Shown here: piece after piece, positions 41,486-50,255 of the stretch | How positions within the stretch are numbered: position 1 is the first letter of the stretch | Layout: each line of letters opens with the position of its first letter | Origin: Actinomycetes bacterium | GTDB lineage: Bacteria; Actinomycetota; Acidimicrobiia; Acidimicrobiales; RAAP-2 | Assembly: GCA_021779855.1 (NCBI GenBank) | Contig: JAJXZW010000009.1 | Coordinates: 25,285-89,284 of the forward strand | DNA length: 64,000 nt | Direction of reading: 5' to 3' | Translations under genes and position numbers: made by a program | The notes under the pieces: generated by a model | Databases searched by the model: none | What the model saw: the letters and a program-made list of their open reading frames with translations, nothing else | Told to the model about the DNA's origin: nothing

Positions 41486-42603
41486 TGCGCCTCTACGACT
41501 CGGCGCGCCGCGCCGTGGCCCCGATGGCGCCCACGGGGCCGGTCGCGATGTACAGCTGCGGGATCACCCCCTACGACGCGGCCCACCTGGGCCACGCCTT
41601 CGTCTACCTCGCGTTCGACGTGCTCACCCGTCGGCTGCGCGACGACGGCCACGAGGTGCGCGTGGTGCGCAACGTGACCGACGTCGACGACGACATCCTG
41701 CGCAAGGCCCGCGAGCTCGGCGTCCACTACCTCGACCTCGCGGCGCGCGAGCTCGCGACCTTCGAGCGCGACATGCGCCTGATCAACCTGCTGCCGGTCT
41801 ACGCGGAACCGCGCGCGACCGGGGCCATCGCCGAGATCCTCACGCTCATCGGGCGGACCTTCGACGAGGGGATCGCCTACGAGGTCGACGGCTACGTCTA
41901 CTTCGAGGTCGCGAAGTTCCCCCGCTTCGGCCAGGTGAGCCACGAGACCCGCGCGCGCATGGTCGAGCTCGCGGCCGAGCACGGGGGCCGCCCCGACGAC
42001 CCGCGCAAGCGGGACCCGCTCGACTTCGTGCTCTGGCAGCCCTCGCTCGAGGACGAGCCGGCCTGGGAGTCGCGCTGGGGCGCCGGGCGTCCGGGCTGGC
42101 ACATCGAGTGCTCGGCCCTGGCGCTGCGCGAGCTCGGCGAGACCCTCGACGTCCACGGCGGTGGCCGCGACCTCGCCTTCCCCCACCACGAGTGCGAGGC
42201 GGCCCAGAGCGAGTCGGTCACCGGGGCACCGTTCGTGCGCCACTGGATGCACGTGGGCCTCGTGGGCTTCGACGGCACGAAGATGTCGAAGTCGCTGGGT
42301 AACCTCGTGTTCGTGAGCGAGCTCGCTGGCCGCAGCGAGCCGGCGGCGGTGCGTCTGGCGCTCCTCGCCCAGCACTACCGCGCCGACTGGGAGTGGCGCG
42401 ACGAGTTGCTGGCCGCGGCGCGCAGTCGGCTGGCCACGTGGCGCTCGACCCTCGGCGGGCGCGAGTCGGGGGTCCTGGACGACGTGCGCGCGGCCCTCGA
42501 CGACGACCTCGACACGCCCGGCGCGCTCGGCGCGATCGACGCCGCGGCCCACGCCGGTGCCAGCGTCCACGCGGCCGCGGCCCTGCTCGGCGTTACGCTG
42601 TAG
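41485..42603 (+). CDS. mshC: L-cysteine:1D-myo-inositol 2-amino-2-deoxy-glucoside ligase (MshC)
   Basis: 372 aa, starting at ATG 41485 within the npdG stop. It is a cysteinyl-tRNA-synthetase-like ligase: C25 in MYSCGITPYDAAHLGH (zinc Cys and HIGH-like HLGH), the second Cys in WHIECSALA, FPHHECE, and KMSKSLGN. GITPYDAAHLGH rather than CysS's GPTVYD..H.GH, and the absence of the tRNA-binding C-terminal domain, indicate MshC. It attaches cysteine to GlcN-Ins in mycothiol synthesis. A truncated CysS is the alternative but less likely. Confidence 0.87.
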   Translation: MRLYDSARRAVAPMAPTGPVAMYSCGITPYDAAHLGHAFVYLAFDVLTRRLRDDGHEVRVVRNVTDVDDDILRKARELGVHYLDLAARELATFERDMRLINLLPVYAEPRATGAIAEILTLIGRTFDEGIAYEVDGYVYFEVAKFPRFGQVSHETRARMVELAAEHGGRPDDPRKRDPLDFVLWQPSLEDEPAWESRWGAGRPGWHIECSALALRELGETLDVHGGGRDLAFPHHECEAAQSESVTGAPFVRHWMHVGLVGFDGTKMSKSLGNLVFVSELAGRSEPAAVRLALLAQHYRADWEWRDELLAAARSRLATWRSTLGGRESGVLDDVRAALDDDLDTPGALGAIDAAAHAGASVHAAAALLGVTL

Positions 42604-42614
42604 CGTCGAAAGGA
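42601..42614 (+). promoter_or_regulatory. thrS -10 (TAGCGT) and ribosome site (AAAGGA)
   Basis: TAGCGT overlaps the mshC stop and AAAGGA lies 5 nt before the thrS ATG. The flanking ACGCT-GT-AGCGT is a small inverted repeat. Confidence 0.4.
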
Positions 42615-42619
42615 CCCCC

Positions 42620-44602
42620 ATGTCGCAGATCGTGGTGACCCTGCCCGACGGCGCCACGCGCGCGCTCGCCCCGGGTTCGACGGCGCGGGACCTGGCCCGG
42701 GCGGTCGGTCCGCGCCTCGAGCGCGACGCCCTGGCGGCTCGGGTCAACGGCGAGTTGCGCGACCTCTCGACGGTGCTCGCCGACCGGGACGCGGTGTCGA
42801 TCGTGGTGGCCGGCTCGCCCGAGGGTCGCGACGTGCTGCGCCACTCGACGGCCCACGTGCTGGCCCAGGCCGTGACCCGCCTGTGGCCGGGGGCGAAGTA
42901 CGCCATCGGCCCGGCGATCGAGAACGGGTTCTACTACGACTTCGACCTGCCCGGTGGGGCGCGCTTCAGCGACGACGACCTCGCGCGCATCGAGGCCGAG
43001 ATGCGCGGCATCATCGCCGAGGACCAGCCCTTCACCCGGGCCGAGATGTCGACCGAGGAGGGGCTGGCCGCCTTCGCCGACCAGCCCTACAAGGTGGAGA
43101 TCATCACCCAGGTGCGCGAGGGCGCGCGCGACGCCGAGGACCTCGGCGAGGTCGCGGCCGGGCCGAGCGTCTCGGTCTACCGCAACACCGACGCGTTCGT
43201 CGACCTCTGCCGGGGGCCGCACGTGCCCTCGACGGGACGCCTCGGCCACTTCCGCCTGATGCGGGTGGCCGGCGCGTACTGGCGCGGGGACGAGAGGCGC
43301 CCCCAGCTCCAGCGCGTCTACGGCACCGCCTGGGAGTCGACCTCGGCGCTCGAGGCCCACCTCCACCAGCTCGAGGAGGCCGAGCGGCGCGACCACCGCC
43401 GCCTCGCGGCCGAGCTCGACCTGCTCAGCTTTCCCTCCGAGCTGGGCGGGGGGCTCGCGGTCTGGCACCCCCGCGGGGGCATCGCGCGCAAGGAGATGGA
43501 GGACTTCAGCCGGGCTCGTCACCTCGAGGGCGGCTACGAGTTCGTCGTCACGCCCCACATCGCCAACGCCCGGCTCTACGAGACCTCGGGCCACCTCGGG
43601 TTCTACAAGGACGGGATGTATCCGCCCATGGAGATGGACAACGGGACCTACTACCCCAAGCCCATGAACTGCCCGATGCACTGCCTGATCTACAAGAGCC
43701 GCCCGCGCAGCTACCGCGAGCTGCCCCTGCGGCTCTTCGAGCTGGGCACCGTCTATCGCTACGAGCGCGCCGGGACCCTCCACGGGCTCTTGCGCATCCG
43801 GGGCTTCACCCAGGACGACGCTCACATCTACTGCACCGAGGACCAGCTCCAGGAGGAGATCGTCTCGCTGCTCTCGTTCGTCATGGACATGCTGCGCGCC
43901 TTCGGCTTCAGCGAGTTCACGGCCAACCTCTCGACCAAGGATCCCGACAAGTACGTCGGCAGCGACGAGATCTGGGAGCGGTCGACCGAGGCGCTGCGCG
44001 CGGCCCTCGAGCGCTTCGGGCTGGCCTACGCGGTCAAGGACGGGGACGCCGCCTTCTACGGCCCCAAGATCGACATCGACGTGCGCGACGCGATCGGGCG
44101 GACCTGGCAGCTCTCGACGATCCAGTGCGACTTCAACCACCCGGCCCGCTTCGACCTGGAGTACGTGGGCGCCGACAACCAGCACCACCGGCCGATCATG
44201 CTGCACCGGGCGCTCTTCGGCTCGATCGAGCGCTTCTTCGGGGTCCTGCTCGAGCACTACGCCGGCAACCTGCCCACCTGGCTCGCCCCCGAGCAGGCCC
44301 GGGTCCTCGGGGTGCGCGACGACCACGACGGCTACGCCGGCGAGGTCGCGGCCGCCCTGCGCGCGCGCGGCGCGCGCGTCGGGCTCGAGGCGGCCGACGA
44401 GCCGCTCGGGGCGCGCATCCGCCGCGCCAAGCTCGAGAAGGTCCCCTACGTGCTCGTGGTGGGCGACGACGACGTCGCCGCGCGCACCCTCGGGGTGAAC
44501 GCGCGCGGCTCGGAGAGTCCCGAACGCGGGGTCGCCCTCGAGGAGTTCGCGTCGCGCCTCGCGGACGAGATCGCCGCCCACGGCGCGCCCGAGGGCCTCT
44601 AG
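42620..44602 (+). CDS. thrS: threonyl-tRNA synthetase
   Basis: 660 aa from MSQIVVTLPDG; the track ORF adds 21 shadow residues. TGS domain (1-60), the editing/SAD domain (HSTAHVLAQAV near 75), class II core with the zinc Cys in PMNCPMHCLIYK, motif 2 TVYRYERAGTLHGLLRIRGFTQDD, motif 3 around RPIMLHRALFGSIERFFGVL, and a C-terminal anticodon domain. All expected residues are visible. It leads the actinobacterial PIM block and shares one base with the HIT gene (TAGTG). Confidence 0.97.
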   Translation: MSQIVVTLPDGATRALAPGSTARDLARAVGPRLERDALAARVNGELRDLSTVLADRDAVSIVVAGSPEGRDVLRHSTAHVLAQAVTRLWPGAKYAIGPAIENGFYYDFDLPGGARFSDDDLARIEAEMRGIIAEDQPFTRAEMSTEEGLAAFADQPYKVEIITQVREGARDAEDLGEVAAGPSVSVYRNTDAFVDLCRGPHVPSTGRLGHFRLMRVAGAYWRGDERRPQLQRVYGTAWESTSALEAHLHQLEEAERRDHRRLAAELDLLSFPSELGGGLAVWHPRGGIARKEMEDFSRARHLEGGYEFVVTPHIANARLYETSGHLGFYKDGMYPPMEMDNGTYYPKPMNCPMHCLIYKSRPRSYRELPLRLFELGTVYRYERAGTLHGLLRIRGFTQDDAHIYCTEDQLQEEIVSLLSFVMDMLRAFGFSEFTANLSTKDPDKYVGSDEIWERSTEALRAALERFGLAYAVKDGDAAFYGPKIDIDVRDAIGRTWQLSTIQCDFNHPARFDLEYVGADNQHHRPIMLHRALFGSIERFFGVLLEHYAGNLPTWLAPEQARVLGVRDDHDGYAGEVAAALRARGARVGLEAADEPLGARIRRAKLEKVPYVLVVGDDDVAARTLGVNARGSESPERGVALEEFASRLADEIAAHGAPEGL

Positions 44603-45138
44603 TGCCGCTCGAGCGGTTCTCCGCCGCCTGGCGCGAGGCCTACGTCGAGGGGGCCTCGGGCGGCGAGGGCCGGGGCGGGGAGTGCGTCTTCTGCCGCCTG
44701 GCCGGTGAGACCGTGGGCGAGTCGACCGGGGTGCTCGAACGCCGGGCGCACGGCTACGTCGTGCTGAACGCCTTCCCCTACGGGTCGGGCCACGTGCTCG
44801 TCGTGCCCTACCGCCACGCCGAGACCCTCGAGGAGCTATCCGACGAGGAGTCGAGCGAACTGTGGCAGAGCGTCACCGCGGTGAGCCGCGCGCTGCGCGT
44901 CGCCTACCGGCCCGACGGCCTGAACGTCGGGTTCAACCTGGGCCACGCGGCCGGCGCCGGGATCCCGCGTCACCTTCACGCCCACCTGCTGCCGCGCTGG
45001 GACGGCGACACCAACTTCATGACGACCATCGCCGAGACCCGGGTCCTGCCCGAGTCCCTCGCCTCCACCTGGCGCAAGGTGAGCGCGGCGCTCGACCCCG
45101 GCCCCCCCGGGGCGGCCTCGGTAGACTTCGCCCGATGA
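44602..45138 (+). CDS. HIT family hydrolase/phosphorylase (Rv2613c-like)
   Basis: 178 aa starting at GTG 44602. A CVFC zinc-binding pair near residue 29 and the HIT triad HLHAHLLPRW near residue 134 are intact. The mycobacterial orthologue in this same position (between thrS and pgsA1) is an Ap4A phosphorylase, so a dinucleoside-polyphosphate role is likely. It overlaps the thrS stop by one base. pgsA follows after 12 bp, with GGAGG. Confidence 0.9.
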   Translation: MPLERFSAAWREAYVEGASGGEGRGGECVFCRLAGETVGESTGVLERRAHGYVVLNAFPYGSGHVLVVPYRHAETLEELSDEESSELWQSVTAVSRALRVAYRPDGLNVGFNLGHAAGAGIPRHLHAHLLPRWDGDTNFMTTIAETRVLPESLASTWRKVSAALDPGPPGAASVDFAR

Positions 45139-45150
45139 GGCCGGAGGCCC

Positions 45151-45813
45151 ATGTTCGACGGTAGGTTCCGCCGCTCCGTGGAGGTGGTCACCACCCCCAT
45201 CGGGCGAGGCCTGGTGCGCGCGGGCTTCTCGGCGGACGTGCTCACCGCCTCGGGCCTGGTCTTCGCCTGCGCGACGGCCTGGGCGATCGCGGTGGGTATG
45301 CATTGGGGGGCGATCGTGCTGCTCACCCTGACGGGCTTCCACGACCTGTTCGACGGCCCCGTCGCCAAGGCCAGCCAGCGGGCCAGCCAGCGCGGGAGCT
45401 TCTTCGACTCGGTCGTCGACCGGGTCTCGGACGCCGTGGTGATGGGCGGGGTGGCCTACTACCTCATCGCGCACCACCACGGCCAGCTGGTCCTCCTGCC
45501 CTACGGGATCGCGACGGCGAGCTTCCTCATCTCCTACCAGCGCTCCAAGGCCGAGAGCCTCGGCCTCTCGGCGAAGGGCGGCCTGATGGAGCGCGCCGAG
45601 CGGATGATCCTGCTCGGGGTGGGGCTGCTCACCTCGGCGATCTTCGTGCCGGTGCTCTGGGTGATGCTCGCGCTCACCATCATGACGGCCCTCGGGCGCT
45701 TCGCGCGGGTCTGGCGCTCCGCCGACCGACCGGCCCCGGTCGAGGCCCGGTTCCACCCGCGCCGCGAGCACGTCCGTCGCCGCCGGACGCTCAGCCGGGT
45801 CTCGCGCCACTAG
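45151..45813 (+). CDS. pgsA1: CDP-alcohol phosphatidyltransferase, phosphatidylinositol phosphate synthase (PgsA1)
   Basis: 220-aa membrane enzyme with about six helices. The CDP-alcohol motif is D65-L-F-D68-G69-P-V-A72-K73, then G82, D86 and D90. Spacing matches the family, but the usual Arg after Ala is Lys (K73). It joins inositol 1-phosphate to CDP-diacylglycerol, the first step toward PIMs, as judged by its place between HIT and patA/pimA. GGAGG (45143-45147) precedes the ATG; TAGACT (45122-45127) is a possible internal -10. Confidence 0.9.
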   Translation: MFDGRFRRSVEVVTTPIGRGLVRAGFSADVLTASGLVFACATAWAIAVGMHWGAIVLLTLTGFHDLFDGPVAKASQRASQRGSFFDSVVDRVSDAVVMGGVAYYLIAHHHGQLVLLPYGIATASFLISYQRSKAESLGLSAKGGLMERAERMILLGVGLLTSAIFVPVLWVMLALTIMTALGRFARVWRSADRPAPVEARFHPRREHVRRRRTLSRVSRH

Positions 45814-46691
45814 TGGTGGCCCCGGGGCGCGTCGCGCTCTTCCGCTCGGCCAGCCGGATCCTCGAGGCGCTGCCCGAGCGCGTCGAGGTGGGGGCGGCCG
45901 AGGCGGTGGCCCGCGCGCTCGGGCCGCGTGGCGCCAAGGCCGCGGGCCTGGCCGACAACCTGCGTCCGGTCCTCGACCCCGACGGCCCGGTCGACGCAGA
46001 CCTGGTGGAGCTGTTCGTGCGCCGGGGCTTCGAGAGCTACGGCCGGTACTGGGCCGAGGGGGCGAAGCTGCCGGCCGTCGCGCCCCAAGAGGTGGTGCAC
46101 CGGTTCGCCATCGCCGAGGGGCGCGAGCACCTCGAGGCGGCCCGCGACGCCGGACGCGGGATGATCGTGGCCCTGCCCCACGTCGGCTCGTGGGAGTGGG
46201 GTGGGGCGATGCTCGCGCGCATCGGGCTGCCGATGTGGGCCGTCGCCGAGCGGCTCGAGCCGCCCGAGCTCTTCGAGTGGTTCTCGGAGAAGCGCGAGGC
46301 GATGGGCATCCACGTGGTGCCGCTCGACGAGCACGCCACGGGCACCCTGGTCGGGGTGCTGCGCGCGGGGGGCGTGGTCGGCCTGCTGTGCGACCGGGAC
46401 CTCGAGGGCAACGGGATCGAGGTGGACTTCTTCAACCGGCGCGTGACCCTGCCGGGCGGGCCGGCGACGCTCGCGCTGCGCACGGGGGCGCCGATCCTCG
46501 TCGCGGCGTGCTACTCGGGGCCGGGCCGCGACCACTACGGCGTGGTGCTGGCCCCCATCGTCGCCGAGCGCACGGGCGCCCGCCTGCGCGAGGACGTCAC
46601 CCGGGTCACCCAGCGCGTCGCCGACGGCCTGGCCTCGCTCATCCGGCGCGCGCCCGAGCAGTGGCACGTCCTGCCGGCGCGCTTCGACTAG
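45813..46691 (+). CDS. patA: phosphatidylinositol mannoside acyltransferase (PatA-like)
   Basis: 292 aa from GTG 45813, which shares one base with the pgsA stop; a second GTG follows directly. It belongs to the HtrB/LpxL-type acyltransferases: LPHVGSWEWGGAM carries the H-x4-E catalytic motif, followed by LCDRDLEGNGIEVDFF. It is expected to acylate the mannose of PIM on the inner membrane face. The gene sits 3 bp before pimA, as in mycobacteria. Confidence 0.92.
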   Translation: MVAPGRVALFRSASRILEALPERVEVGAAEAVARALGPRGAKAAGLADNLRPVLDPDGPVDADLVELFVRRGFESYGRYWAEGAKLPAVAPQEVVHRFAIAEGREHLEAARDAGRGMIVALPHVGSWEWGGAMLARIGLPMWAVAERLEPPELFEWFSEKREAMGIHVVPLDEHATGTLVGVLRAGGVVGLLCDRDLEGNGIEVDFFNRRVTLPGGPATLALRTGAPILVAACYSGPGRDHYGVVLAPIVAERTGARLREDVTRVTQRVADGLASLIRRAPEQWHVLPARFD

Positions 46692-46694
46692 CCC

Positions 46695-47798
46695 GTGCGC
46701 GTCGCCCTCCTCTCGCCCTACGCCCTGAGCGTCCCGGGCGGCGTGCAAGAGCAGGTCCTCGGCATGAGCCGCGAGCTCGGTGCACGCGGCCACGCGGTCC
46801 TCGTCGTCGCGCCCGACGCCCGCGACACGTCCGCGCACGACACCCCGGCGGCCCTGGTGCGCGTCGGCCGGCGCTGGTCGCTCCCGGCCAACGGCTCGCG
46901 TGCACCCCTCACGCTCTCGCCGCGGGCCGCCCGGGCGGCCGAGCGCGCGGTCGCGGCCTTCGCCCCCGACGTCGTGCACCTGCACGAGCCCGGGGCGCCG
47001 CTGCTCGCCTGGGCCACCCTCCTCGCGCACCCGGCGCCGTCGGTGGCGACGTTCCACCGCGCCGGCGACGGGCCGGCCGTGACCCTGACCCGGCCCCTGC
47101 TGCGCCGCCTGGCCCGGGGCGTCGACCTCGCCGTGGCGGTGAGCGAGGCCGCCCGCCGCTGCGCCGAGGCGGCCTACGGGCTGGGCTGCGAGGTGCTCTT
47201 CAACGGCATCGAGATGGAGCGCTACGTGGCGGTCCCCCGCGAGCGCTCCGACACCGTCACCCTGCTCTTCCTCGGGCGCCTCGAGCCGCGCAAGGGCGCC
47301 GACACCGCGATCCGCGCGGTGCGCGGGCACAACGCCTCCGGTGGTCCCCCGTGGCGCCTGGTCGTGGCCGGCGACGGGCCCGAGCGCGCCCGTCTCGAGG
47401 CCCTGGCGGCCCACGACGCGCGGGTGACCTTCGTCGGCCGGGTGAGCGACGACGCCAAGCGCTCGTGGCTGCGGCGCTCGCACGCCTTGCTCGCCCCGTC
47501 GACGGGGGGCGAGAGCTTCGGCCTCGTACTGCTCGAGGCCCTCGCGAGCGAGACCACGGTCGTGGCGAGCGACATCGACGGCTACCGCGAGGCGGTGGGC
47601 CCCCACGCCACCCTGGCGCCCCCCGGGGACCCGCGGGCCTGGGCGCGGGCGATCGAGGCGGCCCTCGCGAGCGAGACCGCGGCGCGGGTCGGATCGGCGC
47701 GCGATCACGCGCGGCGCTGGTCGATGGGCGCGCTCGTCGAGGCGTACCTCGAGCGCTACGACCGCCTCGCGGCGGCCGGTGGCCGCGCGCGCCGGTAG
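46695..47798 (+). CDS. pimA: phosphatidyl-myo-inositol mannosyltransferase (PimA)
   Basis: 367-aa GT4 GT-B glycosyltransferase. GGVQEQVLGMSRELGARGH at the N-terminus, the His of VATFHRAGDG, LGRLEPRKGAD (donor-binding Arg/Lys) and GESFGLVLLEALASET (Glu ligand to the GDP-mannose ribose region) all match PimA. It transfers the first mannose to phosphatidylinositol. GTG start. Its TAG stop is also the start of the -10 hexamer of the next gene. Confidence 0.93.
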   Translation: MRVALLSPYALSVPGGVQEQVLGMSRELGARGHAVLVVAPDARDTSAHDTPAALVRVGRRWSLPANGSRAPLTLSPRAARAAERAVAAFAPDVVHLHEPGAPLLAWATLLAHPAPSVATFHRAGDGPAVTLTRPLLRRLARGVDLAVAVSEAARRCAEAAYGLGCEVLFNGIEMERYVAVPRERSDTVTLLFLGRLEPRKGADTAIRAVRGHNASGGPPWRLVVAGDGPERARLEALAAHDARVTFVGRVSDDAKRSWLRRSHALLAPSTGGESFGLVLLEALASETTVVASDIDGYREAVGPHATLAPPGDPRAWARAIEAALASETAARVGSARDHARRWSMGALVEAYLERYDRLAAAGGRARR

Positions 47799-47801
47799 CC
47801 T
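47796..47801 (+). promoter_or_regulatory. -10 hexamer TAGCCT (leaderless start at 47808)
   Basis: TAGCCT, containing the pimA stop codon, ends 6 nt before the GTG of the M48-like gene. Confidence 0.5.
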
Positions 47802-47807
47802 TGGTCG

Positions 47808-48710
47808 GTGGCCAGTTCGCAGCGCACCCGCTCCCGGCGCCCCCACGCCCGCCGCGACCGCGAGCCCCGCTACGTCGCCCCGGTGCTCGACCCCAGCTGG
47901 GTCAGCCCCTACGCGCCGAACCCGGCGGAGCGCCACCGCCACGCCGCGGTGATGCGGGCGTACGCGCTGCGCCGCCGGCTCGTCGCCACCGTCGCGGCCG
48001 GGGCGGTGGTGGTGGCCCTCGTGGTTCTGGCGGTGGCCCTCACGCCGTGGCTGTGGCTCGCGGCCGTCGCGGTCGGCGTGCTCTACGCGATCGACCTGCG
48101 CCGGGTCGTGGCGCACTACGCCACCCGGGCGCACGGCGCCGCCGGGGCCCTGCTTGCGCACTTCTCGCCCGAGGGGGACCCGGTCGCCCGCGAGCGGCTG
48201 GCGACCCTGGTCGACCGGCTGAGCGCGACCTTCGGGGTCGACGGCGTGCGCGCCGAAGTGGTCCGCGACGCCGGCTACAACGCGGCCCTCCTGCCCGGGC
48301 CCGGGGGCTTCGTCATGGTCGCCACCAGCGCCCTCGTACAGGACTTCGAGTTGATCGAGATCGAGGGTGTCGTCGCCCACTGCCTGGCCCGCGAGCGCAT
48401 CGGGGTGCTCGAGCGCGAGTGCGTCGCCGCGCTGGATCTGTCGGGCGGGCCGGCCCGCGCTCTGGCTGGCCCGGGGGAGACCTTCCGGGCCGACGAGGTG
48501 GCCGCGGCGACCATCCGTTACCCCCTGGGGATCGCCGCCGCGCTGCGCCGGTGCCGGGCCCAGTCGGCGCCGGCCGGGTCGTTCCTCGCCGACGGGGCGT
48601 TCGACGGCTGGCGCTGGGTCTTCTTCAACCCCTGGTCGGACCGGCGCGAGGGCGTCCCGACCGACCTCGACGACCCGGAGGTCCGCGCCCGCGCCCTCGA
48701 GGAGTGGTGA
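47808..48710 (+). CDS. M48 metalloprotease-like membrane protein with lost catalytic motif
   Basis: 300 aa. An Arg-rich N-terminus, two hydrophobic segments (about 56-77 and 80-95), then a domain resembling the M48/HtpX protease core: PGGFVMVATSALV corresponds to the substrate strand and IEIEGVVAHCLARERIG to the zinc helix. The HExxH motif is H191-C-L-A-R195, so the catalytic Glu and second His are missing. It is probably a non-catalytic membrane-associated protein. It lies between pimA and pdxS. The family call is moderate. Confidence 0.72.
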   Translation: MASSQRTRSRRPHARRDREPRYVAPVLDPSWVSPYAPNPAERHRHAAVMRAYALRRRLVATVAAGAVVVALVVLAVALTPWLWLAAVAVGVLYAIDLRRVVAHYATRAHGAAGALLAHFSPEGDPVARERLATLVDRLSATFGVDGVRAEVVRDAGYNAALLPGPGGFVMVATSALVQDFELIEIEGVVAHCLARERIGVLERECVAALDLSGGPARALAGPGETFRADEVAAATIRYPLGIAAALRRCRAQSAPAGSFLADGAFDGWRWVFFNPWSDRREGVPTDLDDPEVRARALEEW

Positions 48711-48721
48711 GGGGCGACCGG

Positions 48722-48727
48722 TAGGCT
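48722..48727 (+). promoter_or_regulatory. -10 hexamer TAGGCT of pdxS (leaderless)
   Basis: TAGGCT ends 6 nt before the pdxS ATG at 48734. Confidence 0.6.
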
Positions 48728-48733
48728 GGGGCC

Positions 48734-49627
48734 ATGAGCGACACCCAGACGACACGGACGGGCTCGACGCTGGTCAAGCGGGGCCTCGCCGACATGCTGC
48801 GCGGTGGGGTGATCATGGACGTGGTCAACCCCGAGCAGGCCAAGGTGGCCGAGGACGCCGGAGCCGTCGCGGTGATGGCGCTCGAGCGCGTCCCGGCCGA
48901 CATCCGCCGCGACGGGGGCGTGGCGCGCATGAGCGACCCCCAGATGATCCAGGAGATCCAGGCGGCCGTGACCGTCCCGGTGATGGCCAAGGCGCGCATC
49001 GGCCACTTCGCCGAGGCTCAGGTGCTCGAGGCCCTCGGGGTCGACTACGTCGACGAGTCCGAGGTGCTGACCCCGGCCGACGAGGAGAACCATATCGACA
49101 AGTGGGCCTTCACGGTTCCCTTCGTCTGCGGCGCGACCAACCTGGGCGAGGCGCTGCGGCGCATCGGCGAGGGCGCGTGCCTGATCCGCTCCAAGGGCGA
49201 GGCCGGCACGGGCGACGTCGTCGAGGCCGTGCGTCACCTGCGCTCGATCACCGCGATGATCCGGCGCTGCCAGAGTGCCGACGCCAACGAGCTCTACGCC
49301 GTGGCCAAGGACCTCCGGGCACCCCTGCCCCTGGTGCTCGAGGTCGCCGAGACCGGCCACCTGCCGGTGCCGCTGTTCTGCGCCGGGGGGATCTCCACCC
49401 CGGCCGACGCCTCCCTGGTGCGCCAACTCGGGGCCGAGGCGGTGTTCGTGGGCTCGGGCATCTTCAAGAGCGAGGACCCGGTGCGCATGGCCCACGCGAT
49501 CGTCGAGGCCTCGACGCACTTCGACGACCCCGCGGCCGTCGCCAAGGTCTCGACCGGCCTGGGCAGCGCCATGCGCGGCTGGGAGACGAGCTCGCTCGAT
49601 CAGCGCCTGGCCGAGCGCGGCTGGTAG
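48734..49627 (+). CDS. pdxS: pyridoxal 5'-phosphate synthase subunit PdxS
   Basis: 297 aa, highly conserved TIM-barrel synthase. [23 protein letters not shown], the active-site Lys in [15 protein letters not shown], the second Lys in [15 protein letters not shown], and [14 protein letters not shown] are present. It builds PLP from ribose 5-phosphate, glyceraldehyde 3-phosphate and ammonia delivered by PdxT. The downstream pdxT starts 5 bp later. Likely leaderless from TAGGCT. Confidence 0.97.
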   Translation: MSDTQTTRTGSTLVKRGLADMLRGGVIMDVVNPEQAKVAEDAGAVAVMALERVPADIRRDGGVARMSDPQMIQEIQAAVTVPVMAKARIGHFAEAQVLEALGVDYVDESEVLTPADEENHIDKWAFTVPFVCGATNLGEALRRIGEGACLIRSKGEAGTGDVVEAVRHLRSITAMIRRCQSADANELYAVAKDLRAPLPLVLEVAETGHLPVPLFCAGGISTPADASLVRQLGAEAVFVGSGIFKSEDPVRMAHAIVEASTHFDDPAAVAKVSTGLGSAMRGWETSSLDQRLAERGW

Positions 49628-49632
49628 GTCCC

Positions 49633-50211
49633 GTGGGCAGCGTCGGGGTCCTCGCGCTGCAGGGCGACGTCCGCGAGCACCTGGCCACCCTGAGCGCGCT
49701 GGGCGTCGAGGCCGGGTGCGTGCGCACGCCGGCCGAGCTCGACGCGGTCGACGCGCTGATCCTGCCGGGCGGGGAGTCCACGGCCATCGCGCACCTGCTG
49801 GTCACGTCGGGGCTGCGCGACCCGCTGGGCGCGCGCCTCGGTGAGGGGATGGCGGTCCTGGGCACGTGCGCGGGGCTGATCCTGCTCGCCCGCGAGGTGC
49901 TCGACGGGCGCGCCGACCAGTGGGGCTACGGGGCGCTCGACGTGACGGTGCGCCGCAACGGGTACGGCCGCCAGATCGCGAGCTTCGAGGCACCCCTCGC
50001 GCTCGTCGACGGGTCGAGCGTGCCCGGGGTCTTCATCCGCGCCCCGCGCATCCTCGAGTGCGGCCCGCGGGTCGAGGTGCTCGCCACCTACGCCCACGCC
50101 GAGGGCGTCGACCCGGTCCTCGTTCGCCAGGGGCCGGTCTGGGGCGCCTCGTTCCACCCCGAGCTGACCGCCGACACCACGGTCCACCGCCTGTTCGTCG
50201 AGTCGCTCTAG
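49633..50211 (+). CDS. pdxT: pyridoxal 5'-phosphate synthase glutaminase subunit PdxT
   Basis: 192 aa from GTG 49633; the longer track ORF is a shadow of pdxS. VLALQGDVREHL, LPGGESTAI, the nucleophile in GTCAGLILLA, and SFHPELTADTTVH with the His/Glu pair are all diagnostic. It hydrolyses glutamine and channels ammonia to PdxS. No acyl-CoA thioesterase gene separates the two, unlike in M. tuberculosis. Confidence 0.96.
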   Translation: MGSVGVLALQGDVREHLATLSALGVEAGCVRTPAELDAVDALILPGGESTAIAHLLVTSGLRDPLGARLGEGMAVLGTCAGLILLAREVLDGRADQWGYGALDVTVRRNGYGRQIASFEAPLALVDGSSVPGVFIRAPRILECGPRVEVLATYAHAEGVDPVLVRQGPVWGASFHPELTADTTVHRLFVESL

Positions 50212-50220
50212 GGCGTTCGC

Positions 50221-50250
50221 TACCATTTCGGGGCCCCGAGGGGGCAGGAG
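50221..50250 (+). promoter_or_regulatory. yebC promoter -10 TACCAT and ribosome site
   Basis: TACCAT (50221-50226) and an AGGAGGG-type site just before the ATG at 50256, a conventional leader. Confidence 0.45.
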
Positions 50251-50255
50251 GGAAC

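Noticed and set aside
41485-42603. Annotation as cysteinyl-tRNA synthetase
   Set aside because: GITPYDAAHLGH and the missing anticodon-binding domain fit MshC better than CysS.
45810-48755. 981-aa minus-strand ORF and 844-aa plus-strand ORF (46190-48724)
   Set aside because: Both are shadows of patA, pimA and the M48-like gene, which carry clear family motifs.
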